From positions 64,501-128,500 of the forward strand of contig BLAL01000027.1 of NCBI GenBank assembly GCA_015698045.1: a DNA stretch of 64,000 bases, written 5' to 3'. Below the pieces are notes generated by a model. The model was given only the letters and a program-made list of their open reading frames with translations. It did not search any database and had not been told where the DNA came from. Of this stretch, positions 52,164-63,052 are shown one piece after another; the stretch's first letter is position 1; each line of letters begins with the position of its first letter. The position numbers were made by a program, and so were the translations under genes. The stretch comes from Rhizophagus clarus. Its lineage: Eukaryota > Glomeromycota > Glomeromycetes > Glomerales > Glomeraceae.

Positions 52164-52950
52164 TTATCCACCACCAACTTCTATTTCTTCCATCGGTACC
52201 ATCTCATACCTATCTCTTTCCACATCCGCACTTGTTTTTGTTTTTACTGCTACACTACTACCACTAGCACCACTAGCACCTTCTCCTATATCATCGCTTA
52301 ATGGAATTGGCTCCATCTCTTTTCTCATACAATAAATTTCACCACCAAAAATCATTATGCAGCACGTTGTTACATTTAAAGCCCACCATATAAATGTTGT
52401 AGGTACATGACCAGAATAATAAGTAGTTATTAATAAATGAAAGAAATGTAAAGTTAAACTAAAATCTAAAACAAGTCTTGCTCGTTGTATAAGTCGTACG
52501 AGTATAAATATTCTAAATGTAAATTGAGATAGCATTTAATAATGAATACAATAAACCCATAATTAAATAATAAATATTATCTTTTCTCGCATAAGGAAAA
52601 TAAACTAAATACATTAGATATCTCTAACTCACCCAACTACGGAATTTGCAATCCATGCAAACCCTATCGTCCATCCTAATACTGTATCTGCTCTAAACTC
52701 TCGATAATCTAATAAGTGATCTAATGTTATATCAGTTCCTGTTATTAGAAGAGTGAAAAGTGTAATAATAGAGATAGAAGTATAATACAAGGTTTGCAGT
52801 GCAATAATCTAGATAAATGTATATTGACGACAATAATTAGTTTTAAGAGGGTTCAATTTTCACCCGATTGTTAAGACACCCCTATTTTACCTGAGAAATG
52901 ATGAGAAGAGGATCCCAAACCGTCGTTCTAAATGTTTGAATCCTACGCAT
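52164..52950 (-). CDS. SYS1: SYS1 Golgi trafficking protein
   Basis: SYS1 is a Golgi membrane protein that recruits the Arl3/ARFRP1 GTPase. Three exons (52950-52891, 52808-52633, 52512-52164) give 194 residues. The start RRIQTFRTTVWDPLLIISQI and LYYTSISIITLF, then WTIGFAWIANSVVG, RLIQRARLVLDFSLTLHFFH and TFIWWALNV, match the family in order and spacing. Four hydrophobic segments fit its four-pass topology. The C-terminal tail after the last helix (EIYCMRKEMEPIPL) is a family feature; the Ser/Gly and Glu-rich extension beyond it is variable. Confidence 0.95.
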
Positions 52951-53234
52951 TGAAGATTGTATTATATAAGAATAAGAAAAACGGGAAAGAAAATATAGTT
53001 TAAAAAATTCTAACACTATTTTAAGCTGTGGCAGTGATGGTAGTATAATGCGCAGTTAACTTTTTAATACCGATCATGTGAAATTTACATTTATAGGCAA
53101 TAGTAGATCATTTGCAAGTAACAAATAAATGTTGGTGCTTTATTTATTATCGGTAGTGTTTAACAAAAAAAAAAAAAAAAAATCATAAAAGTTGCATAAT
53201 AATCTCATATTATTAAGGATATACAAATAGATTT

Positions 53235-55312
53235 TTACATCAAGGAATCGAAAACCATTAAATCTGTATCTAGTTTACGTGGGCTAGGCTGAATTAACAA
53301 ATATAGACGAAAAGTGAATGATTGTTATAAATTTAAATATTATCAAATAATTTTTATATATTACTTTTACCGTTTGAATAGTTCGCCGTTTCAAGTTAAG
53401 TTTTAGCTCCTGTTCCATTAAATCTTTTTGATAACTTTCCCAATCCAAAGTTAAAATATCTTCCGAGATTTTTGTTTGAATTGATTGTGTGATAGTATTA
53501 TCGACTTCGTCCAAATTGATTAGAGGTACTTCCTCTACTGGGGGTACTTCAATAATCGCTTCAGGAATCACTCCAAGAAATGATTTCGCTTCAGGATTCA
53601 CTTTAGGGCTCGTCTCAATATTCATTTTGGGGCTCGCCTCAATATTCACTTTAGGGCTCTCCTCAATGTTCATTTTAGGGCTCTCCTCAATGTTCATTTT
53701 AGGACTCTCCTCAATGTTTACTTCGTCAGTTTGATCAGTTGCTTCATTAGTTATCTCATCAGTTGCTTCATTAGCGACCTCATCAGATGCTTCATTTGTG
53801 ACCTCATCAGATGCTTCATTTGTGACCTCATCAGTTACTTCATTGATTACTTTATCAGTTGATTCATTAGTTTCTTCATTAATCACTTCAGAAGTTGCTT
53901 TAGAATTTATTTCGGGTATTGTTGGTTTTGGAATTACTTCAGTTACCACTACAAGATCATTTACATCGGCCTTTAATTCTTCATTCGTACTAACGAATTT
54001 ATTTTATTTTATCATGGTTAATGATACCAATATTTAAATTAATTCACGAAAAAAATAAAATACTAATGTGAATAAAATACAAACCCTTTTCCAGTTAAAT
54101 CACAAAACTTTACCGTGATCTATAAAATAAAAAACATGAACAACATTTCGAGAATTATAAGTATTTAAATATCAACATACCACATTTGGGTGCACTGAAT
54201 TGGTTTTTGTTTGATCTTTCGGTGATTCTGGTTTATTAATTTTTTGTGAAAAATCACACGTCGGTACCTTTATTTAAAAATATGAATAAATAAAAATATG
54301 TTTTATAATTAAACAAAAGAAAAAAAAAAAAAATTATAATTACTTCTTGAATATTATTATTTTTTAAAATTTCATTGTTTATATTTAATGGAGAGACCTA
54401 AAATAAAATTTAGTCAATAAAAATAGATAAAAAGATATATGGATTGAAATAAATATTACCGGTGCAGACGCGTTTTTTGCATCTTTTTGATCTAATTCAA
54501 GAGACTCATATTTATCATGGGTCCATACTTGATCTGATTCATTATTTATACTTTTCTAAAAAACATGAATAAATAAATAATAACAATAAGATCAAAAAAG
54601 AATAAAATTTGTTAAAATAGAAACATTATAATTAAAAAGAAGTGTTACTGGTTCATATTTAGTATGTGATCTATCATCACTACTGGTGTATGAAACAGAT
54701 CTAGACTTTGGTGGACGATAAATGTTGTCCGTGGAATATTTACGAACCCTAGGGAAATTTTCCTTATGATTTTGATAATCACAATTTTCTCTATCATTCT
54801 CCTTAGCATAATCACAATCACTTCCAGGTGAATTTGATAAGTTTCGAGGTTCTTCGGCAATTGGGTTATCATCTTCCCATCGATTACCTAATGAATAATT
54901 AAAAATTAATTTACAAATTTTCATAATAAATTTCATTTATTCAACATATAAACGTACCATAATTACAATTATTATCTTGAAAATCATGAGAATTTGGCAC
55001 AGTATGACGACGATAAACACCCGGCCTATTATCAATCTTCCAGGTTCCTCTTCCTCTTGTAATTTTACCGCGTTGTGGTGGTTGAGACCATGACTCTCTT
55101 CTAGGTCTTTGATTATCTTTAGATAATGAATCGTTAATTTTATCGGATTCTTCCTATAATTAATTATTATTTATTAGGAGGGAGTGGAAAAAATTTTATT
55201 TTATTTTTTTTTTTATAAGAAAACCAACAACAATATTTCAAATTAATAAAAAACTCACAGGTTTTTTTAAAGCTTCCGCGTTCCAACTTCTAAACTTGGC
55301 GCGATATGACAT
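53235..55312 (-). CDS. Acidic repeat protein of unknown function, 477 aa
   Basis: Nine exons (55312-55259, 55153-54958, 54887-54649, 54555-54460, 54397-54344, 54267-54181, 54119-54085, 53989-53371, 53288-53235) join in one frame. The first 70 residues are basic with an Arg/Gly patch (RGKITRGRGTW). Residues 80-270 are polar, with Asn, Asp, Ser and Arg, and probably disordered. Residues about 290-380 carry two neighbouring arrays of eight-residue repeats: E-V-x-N-E-A-x-D, then N-I-E-E-S-P-K-M. The C-terminus has a short helix (LTLDWESYQKDLMEQELKLN). I recognise no family. Low complexity and the N-terminal RG patch hint at RNA or protein scaffolding, but that is speculation. Confidence 0.75.
53590..53860 (-). 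repeat. 24-bp minisatellites coding for octapeptides
   Basis: Two adjacent in-frame arrays share a 24-bp period. One encodes copies of NIEESPKM-like units (about 53,600-53,720) and the other copies of EVTNEASD-like units (about 53,735-53,860). Copies are near-identical at the base level, so recent expansion or homogenisation is likely. Confidence 0.8.
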
Positions 55313-57943
55313 ATTCGTTATTTTTTTTTTTTTGTTTCGAAGAATGGAAAAAAGATTTGAAGAGAGGATAGTGGGAATATTTTGCTATTTATTGATTTTT
55401 TGGGGGATGAATATCGAGAGGGACTTCTTTTAAGGGATAGTTTCACCAAACTAATGGTAATGAATTGTAGACAAAAAGTTCACAAGATCTATAACTTTTA
55501 TCCATTATAAGTAAAAACTAGAAATTAAACAAGAATATTGTAATACAATCAACGGTTATTGTTTTCAAAACCAGTTAGGTTTTCCATACTATTTTTAAGC
55601 TACCTGATTATAAAAGAAAAGCCATTTTCGGATATGATATTTTAATGCATGTATTTAAAATAAAAAAACGGTAAACTCATCCAATTTATTATTAGAATCA
55701 TTGTTTTTTTTGTATTGATCTCTGTAATTTGACAATAAAATGACGTAATATTCCCGTGATTTATTAAACTATCAAGTATTTCAAGTGTAATTCCAATTTA
55801 TACCTCAAACAATAAATATTTGTAAATCTTGGACATCAATTAATTAGGTAAATTACAAACAGGTGAGAGATCCCTTCGACTATAAAGGCTTGGTGCCCGC
55901 ATTATTGCTAAGCTCTCATTTTATTGGATCATGAAATAATTGAGGCTAACAATTTCCGCTGAGGCTTAATTTTGGTATAAGCCCAAATTTGATTTTCAAA
56001 ATTTTTCAAAAATACATTAAAAGGGATTCAATTAATTATATTATTGCCTTTTAAGAGTTATTAATTATAAGAAGAATATCAGGTCGAATATTACGAGTGT
56101 AAGTCTATGCAAATTTATGCAACTTTACTAAAACTTACGCCAAACATATTTTATAACATATTTCTTAAAAAAAAAAGGGGGGGGGGAGGGTTGGATGTAA
56201 TATGTAAAATATGGATCCTTTTAATATTTAATGGTATTTTATATCTTTGTCTTGTGTTGACCAATCAAATTGTGAATTCTTTGAACCTTTTCTACGCATG
56301 AAAATGCTATTGTCTCATTAACTTGTATCACATACTTTAATTAAAATAATCGTCAACAAAAGCAATCACTTTTTTGGATAAAAAATACGCATATTTAATC
56401 AGTAAAACAATTTATTTCAATCACGTGATTTTAAAATGTTTCTATTTTTGATAAGTTGTCGTAAAATGTAAAACATTTACACGTTTTACGTCATGTAAAA
56501 AAGCTTTTGTTTCCCAAACTGGTCTAGGGAGGGTGTGATAAAGTTCTTTGGCTTCTCAGCTTTTGATATGGGCATTATGGGGTTTATACCTCGTTATCGA
56601 ATTTTTAGGTAACCAAAAGTGGGTCACTGCATAATAAAAGGTTTTTCTAAACTAAAAGTTATACTTAAACATGTGTAAAAAATTTTATTTAGTTAGATCA
56701 AGTAAAGTTGAGTAATCCAACATTCGTTATAGTCCTTTTTCTTTCCGTGTCATCATTTTCAACTATAAATACGTATTTCCTTTTTCTATTGTAAAGGTCT
56801 CATATAAAATATATGTACATATAACCTATTATATTATTACCTTTTTATAATTAATTTTAACTAGAAATGAAAAGGTTTATTTTTAAATAATTCGTATCAT
56901 TAAATATACTTATTTGATTTAACTGATTACTTTTCAATTTCAATTCCGATTGGCTGATTTTTGAATAATAATTGGATAATCTCTTCACGAATGAATCATC
57001 ATCTACAATTTCGCTGGAAAAGTTATTATTGTTTTTTTGTATTAAAAAATTTCAAATTCTTCGATTTTTGTCTATTTTTGCGTTTTCGAAATTATTCTTC
57101 AAAAATGTCTGGTTTGAGAAAAAAATTTCGAAATAGAGTTGATAAAATAGTCCATAATTATCAAAATCTGACAGCTTTTCCCTTAGTTGAAGAAAGCAAG
57201 TGTGACCTTTATCTGTTTAATATTGACTTGTATGATTTTCGCAGTTTATCATTGGAATCATTGATACCGGTTCGAAGGAAGAGTATAATACTTTTCTTGA
57301 CCGCGACAGCGCTACTTGACAGGTTACAAATTTCTTTGGGAAAATAATAATGTATACATAGTCGAAATGGCATGTAAGGAAATTCTCTCTACTCTCTGTT
57401 TGACCTTTTGATAGCATTGGGTTAGGATTAGAGTTAGGCATTCGGATTAGAACGGAATTTAAAACGAGATCTATAAATGTGTATTACTACCATATGTTCG
57501 AAAATCCATATATTCGAAAAATCATATATATATGTTCTATGATTTCATAGAAATTGCGAATACATGATATAGAAAATTATGGTTGTACGAAAACATGGAT
57601 CTCATTGGGATAAACTTGACGAATATTTAAGAATATTATTAAAAGGCGCCCCCAATTTGCTTTGAATTACAGCTTCGAGTGCACTAACTTCTTGGCCCAA
57701 ATTGGAGGTTGATTTTCGCGGATACACCTTTCCAAAAAACTCTTACGAACTATCGCTTCAATAGTAGATTACTTATTGAGTAATAATGATACTGTGAAAA
57801 CCGTGTTTTTTCCTACTTGCGTGTTGCACCAACATTACATCATAGCCTTTTTGATTGCGTAAGATTACGTAATCTGATCCATAAATAATATTTTTCTTAT
57901 TTTCTTCGAGATCATATCACCATATTACCATTACCATATTATC
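55313..57943. other. Intergenic between divergent repeat-protein and zinc-finger genes
   Basis: This 2.6 kb is mostly AT-rich. It includes a G-run at 56,177-56,190 and a GC-richer, ORF-free patch at about 57,636-57,840. A CACGTGA box sits near 56,423. One modest open frame (56,990-57,350) is listed separately. Confidence 0.5.
56990..57350 (+). CDS. Possible small protein (low confidence)
   Basis: An open frame from ATG 56,990 (second ATG at 57,104) runs to a stop about 57,348. From the second ATG it reads MSGLRKKFRNRVDKIVHNY then AFPLVEESKCDLYLF. The base use is more mixed than in the surrounding non-coding DNA. A good intron may lie within it (GTGTGACC..TTTTCGCAG, about 57,201-57,243). I see no known domain. 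It may be a short gene, a fragment or chance. Confidence 0.3.
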
Positions 57944-58757
57944 ATGTCCGCTACCATAGCACCATTTATCTGCAAATGGTCCGGTGCTCATTCTAAACCA
58001 CCACGCTTTTTCACTCAAAAGGATCTCCAGTTTCATGTCTACAATGATCACGATTTGACCAATTTAAGGTAAACTAACTGTTACTTGAGAGTCATTAAGT
58101 TTTTACTTTCTGATCTGTTCTTACGCAGAGCGTTTTATCGAGGACGCAAATTTTATCAATGTCCATGGGAAAATTGTAAAGATCGATGGAATGATGATAT
58201 TCCTCAATTAAAAGGTATAAATAATACGCAAAGTGCTTAAATACTTTTTGACTACTGTAGTAAATTGTTAATAATCTATTATTTATTTCTTGCAGAACAT
58301 TTGCGTAAACACACTAAACAGATGCCATTTAAGGTAGGCACAAAAAATTGGTTTTGTCTGCTACTTTAATTTGACTTTAATTTCTTTCGTGTTTAGTGCC
58401 CAATTTGCGATAGTTCACGTCGATTTAGATCCTTTGATAAACTAGAACGACACCTAATTTTTATCCATCGTGAGAGAGTTTTAGACTTTACGGACACAGA
58501 TGATATGATAGAACAGGGAAAAGGTATTCTTTCCACTTTAAAAAACTGTTATTTCTTATTATTATTGAAAACGAAAATTTTAATTATATCATGAATTATC
58601 TAATGTGTATTTTATGTGTCTTATCTAAAATAAAGATGATTCTTCTGAGGATGAACATGAAGATTATCTTATATGTAAAGCACTTTTTAAACATTGCGAT
58701 CGGGAATTTGCTGAAAGACTAATAGCACAGTATGGACTTGAAGAATATGATCTTTAA
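57944..58757 (+). CDS. C2H2 zinc-finger protein, 165 aa
   Basis: Five exons (57944-58068, 58129-58214, 58296-58333, 58397-58523, 58636-58757) join in frame. Two C2H2 fingers are clear: CPWENC..HLRKH (C-x4-C-x12-H-x3-H) and CPICDSS..HLIFIH (C-x2-C then H-x4-H). A preceding segment (FICKWSG..DLQFHVYNDH) looks like a degenerate finger missing a cysteine. The C-terminus is acidic (DDSSEDEHEDY), ending in a small helix. Consecutive fingers suggest nucleic-acid binding in the nucleus; the target is unknown. Each finger is split by an intron, which is unusual for recently spread zinc-finger families. Confidence 0.87.
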
Positions 58758-59112
58758 CTCTATCTTTATATGTTCCTGATTAAATATTTTTCGCGTTTAT
58801 TTTACATGAAGTCTATAAATAATCAACTAATTCAATTTCCATTTGTTTGCTTGGACATTTTAATTATCGTGGAATTATAGTAAAAATCAATAGAAAAAAA
58901 CACTTGAATTTTATCAATTAATATACAAAAAAGAATAATACATGTAACTAGCTTTTTATTTACATCAGCAGAAAATAAAATCAATGATTAACAATGTTAA
59001 TACATTTCACTAACCCTTGCTTGTATGTTGGTCACTAACTGCATTTAATCGTTCGAGTGCAATGGTCTTCTTTAACTTTTTCCCCGAGCTAGTTTGTAGG
59101 AGCCCATCTCAA
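58758..59112. other. Intergenic, convergent 3' ends
   Basis: This AT-rich stretch with AATAAA-like signals lies between the zinc-finger gene and the short minus-strand fragment. I see nothing else in it. Confidence 0.5.
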
Positions 59113-59408
59113 TTATTTCATCTCGGTCACTCCACCTAAATCTCGAACCTTTTCTTCAATCCTTTTCCATACAGTTTGATCATTGCTATTCAGTAAATCT
59201 TTAATATTTTCGAAACGATCATCTTCAAGTAACCCATAATTGTATTCTTCCAAGAGAAAAGTGTTCCAACGTGATAAAATATCACAGATCATGCGTGATG
59301 TCACGGATTTCTTCATTAGAGCACATAGTTTTTGTGCTATCTGGAGTATTAGAGTCATATAAATATTCATACAATCATTGAGAAATACTCACCTTTTTCA
59401 ACTAACAT
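59113..59408 (-). pseudogene. Short gene-family fragment, 79 aa or 5'-truncated
   Basis: Two exons (59408-59393 and 59336-59113) join through a 56-bp intron into a 79-residue frame: MLVEK, then AQKLCALMKKS, ILSRWNTFLLEEYNYGLLEDD and KRIEEKVRDLGG. Coding-like sequence continues upstream in the same frame (SKHVWNVEVKNTNN) but reaches a stop with no ATG. So this looks like the C-terminal remnant of a longer gene. I do not recognise the family. It could also be a genuine small protein using the late ATG. Confidence 0.5.
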
Positions 59409-60097
59409 TATGTTATTTGTATTTTTAACTTCCACATTCCAAACATGTTTTGAAATGTTGCAAAACAATTAATTCTTCTTTCCTTTTCAAACAATAAGTT
59501 CAGCCGTATTGTACTTTGCTAAAAACTTCGCTTCGCAAAACAGGGTATTCTATCTCTCCTTGCTTTGAAGATTAAAGGAAAGTTGACTGAACTTCTACAT
59601 GCCATTTTTCTCAATAGATTCGAAAAAAGTTTAACAGGAAATATTAAGACCTAAAATGCATTGTTTTCTCTGAGCACGAACACAGTGAGTGGTCAGGGCA
59701 AGTGAATACGGAATCTTCATACCTTTTCACTAGATCTGCTTTGCAAGACGCTAGCTCTTATAGATCTCAAAATTACAAAGTTCTTAGCCTTTCATAACAT
59801 TGCTTTTGTCGTCATTATTTGCTTATAGAGTAGATCCTACGTTGCAACTAGACGCTCTTACGCATTTTTCTCATGTTTGTTCGGGAAAAAATCTCTGTTT
59901 TTGTTATCTTATATCATCAGAACTATCACGCGTATATTTTAAAAACAATTTTTTTATTTAAACAAATTGCAACTGTAAATTAATGTTAAACTTTTTATAA
60001 AAATATAAGTGTGAAAATTTAAAATAATAAAAAAAAAGAAAATTACTACGGTGTTCAGTATCACCACAAAATTTTTCCACCCCACATGACCTTAAAA

Positions 60098-60453
60098 TTT
60101 TGGCACGTCTGACAGGTTAGTAGCGCATGCAATTTCAATAAAGATAATTTAAGATTCTTTCCTTTAAAATAAAGTTTTTAAAACTTCACATTAAACGTAT
60201 TTTCACCTGCTCTGCAAGTTTACTTAAAGGCTAGAAGGAAGGCTATGAAAGTCATTTTTGATTTTAATATATTTTACCTCTTGGCTGATCATTTTCGGAT
60301 TTAGCGAAAAAACAGTTTTTGTTAAATAATTCCTTCTAAGCCACCTGCATACGCTCTAAGTACTTTTGTGTATTATGGAAATATTTTTCTCACGTAATTT
60401 TTGCTGCGCCGCACATGCCCCACCAACCTGGCACACATTTCAGACGTGCCAAA
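60098..60453. repeat. Imperfect inverted repeat around a ~280-bp spacer
   Basis: Left arm: TTTTGGCACGTCTGA (60,098-60,112) followed by CAGGTTAGTAGCGCATGC (60,113-60,130). Right arm, on the opposite strand: TTTGGCACGTCTGA (60,440-60,453) and, after about 10 extra bases, CAGGTTGGTGGGGCATG (60,414-60,430). These GC-containing arms stand out in AT-rich DNA and could be the ends of a degenerate transposon or a fold-back element. Confidence 0.65.
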
Positions 60454-62883
60454 CTACCCCACATTTGTTTTTTGTATGCCAGGTTTGTGATATAGCCAAC
60501 AGATTGTGATGCAACAAATCATAAAAATTTTTTCTACAGAATAGCACATAATTTTAAAATTATTAGGTAAATGTTAACTAAAGGAATTGTCCAGACACTT
60601 GGTAAAAAATGTACAAACTTCTTTTACTAAATATTTATGCAATGTTAAGTATTTTTGGATTCCTTTTTTCTATATATCAATGATGAAAAATTGCTTAATG
60701 TTATTATTGTTAATAGTCTACTAGCTAAAGAGAATGTTTTGAAAAATACTAACAACAAAATTCTTATCATTTTCTATTCTTACATATTATTTAATTTTAT
60801 TTTAATTTAATAACACGTTTGAAAGAAATCTTGAATCAAAAGTTGTATTATTCCCAAATAGCAACATATGTATTAGTCTATTGCAGTTTCTTCAGTTTCT
60901 TTTTTGAGTTACATATAATATCATCATACAGATAGAACCATTCATAAAGATTAATTAATCTGTTAGCATACAAGACTGTGATGAAAGTCTTATACCTAAT
61001 TTTCAACTTCTGCATAAGAATTTTTAGGATATTTGTATAATCAGTTGGAGTAGATAAATCGTAATATCTTTTCATTACTAGATAAAATAATATACTTTCC
61101 ATTGTGCTCTTTAAGCAGTTTCTGACTGAAAGAAATAGACTAACTCTGCCAAAATTTTTTTTAATATAGTCTTAACATCATATGTAATCATAACTGAATG
61201 ATACTCTAACTGTAAAAAACAATATACACATAGAAAATATGAAAGTAAACAAATTCTTATTGATTATCATATAGTATTTGATCAGTCAATGCGATGAATA
61301 CTATTTCATTAAAATATGTAACAAATAAATTGTTGCCAAATTATTCTATTTCAAGTATTCCAAAATAATTATTAGTAAAGTGAAATTATCTATACTAATA
61401 TACTGTGATCATTACAGTAATACTTTGTATAATTTTAATTTATTCCAAATTTTCAATATAAATATCACTCCTCTTTTGTTATCTATAGTATATGAATAAA
61501 CCCATAATCTTTATAAATTCACTCAACAATAAAGTCATATTCTATTATTATCCTCTCTTTCTTGAACTGTCCTAAGATTTGGTATGAAAAAAATAAATAT
61601 GATGTTTCTTACTGATACAAAATCTTCTAATACTTAAATTATCATATTCCTTCTAGTAAATAACTATTAGAATATTTCCTTCATTTTCAGTATATCAAAT
61701 ATTCTGTTTCAACTTATAGCATAGATATTATGTAATTTTTAAATTAATCCTGTTTTAATTTTTACAGATAAGAAGTATTTTTATTATATGTCTTGAAATT
61801 AACTGATCCTTACAGTATCCCCTATTAATACTGTCTTTTTTTTAAAAAGTCTGTTGTATATCAGTAATAGATACAAGTATCCATTTTTGAATGATTAATT
61901 AAAGCACTAATGATAAGAATATATGTAATAATAATAATATACAACTCTTCAATTATTAGAGACAGTATTAACCAATAAGTTCATAAATAATACTATTATA
62001 TATTTCTTTTTTTTGACTAAAACATATTGCGATATACTATATGTACTAAGGTAAATCTTTGAACTCTGACAGCCTTTAATAGTGTCATATTACTAATTTA
62101 CTATTACTTTTATTTATTTTGAAATATATTTGCTGTTTTTTTTTTGTATTAAAATACACTTAAAAAAATGTATACAATCCAAAAATAGAGTTCTGAACAC
62201 ATATCTTTGAATACCAAAGGTTATAATTGACATTTTATAATATATATAATAAAGTCTTTATAGTATTATATTTGAAGAAATTTTTTTTCACATTTTTCAT
62301 CTTTATTACTTTATTTATGGTGATAAAATAAATGTGTTGATTGTTTGTTTTAATTCTTTTAATTATTTTATATAAAAATAAATAACACTATTAAACTAAA
62401 GTATTGCTAATCAAATAATTTTTACAAAGTCTGTAATTCTTGACTCTTCTTGTCATATATTACAGTTTTAGAATTAATATTAGAACTTCAAGTAACTACT
62501 AACATAATTATATAATATTATATGGATTATTCAAGTTTCTTTAAATATTTGTAAAAAGGTTTTTCTTCACAGTACTACGAAATAGTCCTGAAGAATATAA
62601 TATTTTTCTTTAAGAGTTATTTTCATTATTATCATGTTTGATGATATTTTGTGTTTTATATACTATCTCTTATCCTTTATGGTGATATGAAATAGTATTT
62701 GTTATTATACATATTTCTTTTAATGTGATATCTCATATTTTTTCTAAGATCATTCAAAATTTGTTGACTTCAATGAAATTGGTTTGATGATCTTTTTTAA
62801 AAAAAAGAGGTAATGTTAGATCAAAATAAAGAGTAAAATATAAAAATAAATTTTTGCAAAATGCTAAAAATAGTTTCAAAAGG

Positions 62884-63052
62884 CACTGCAAACTAAATCT
62901 GTCAGATCCTTCAGAATTACTAACACTATTGACAATACTATACTACTGGAGCATCTTTATTAGACACTACAACTAAATTTGTCAGATTCTTCAGAATTAC
63001 TAGCACTATTGACAATACTATACTACTGGAGCATCTTTATTAGACACTACAA
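62884..63052. repeat. Tandem duplication, 80-81 bp unit, two copies
   Basis: Two adjacent copies (62,884-62,964 and 62,965-63,044) begin CACTGCAAACTAAAT and CACTACAACTAAAT and differ at only a few bases. A third copy starts (CACTACAA) and stops. The near-identity shows a recent duplication. No open frame crosses it. Confidence 0.9.

Noticed and set aside
53489-54037. Plus-strand Ser/Thr-rich repeat proteins
   Set aside because: They are the opposite strand of the 24-bp repeats in the acidic protein. The minus frame has consistent exons and the plus frames do not.
57636-57840. GC-richer patch as a transposase remnant
   Set aside because: No frame on either strand shows transposase motifs, and I could not find matching inverted ends.
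60878-61102. Small minus-strand Tyr/Leu/Lys-rich protein
   Set aside because: AT-rich DNA gives such frames by chance. There is no splice, promoter or family evidence.
62884-63052. CRISPR-like repeats
   Set aside because: The two copies are directly adjacent with no spacers, and the window is eukaryotic.
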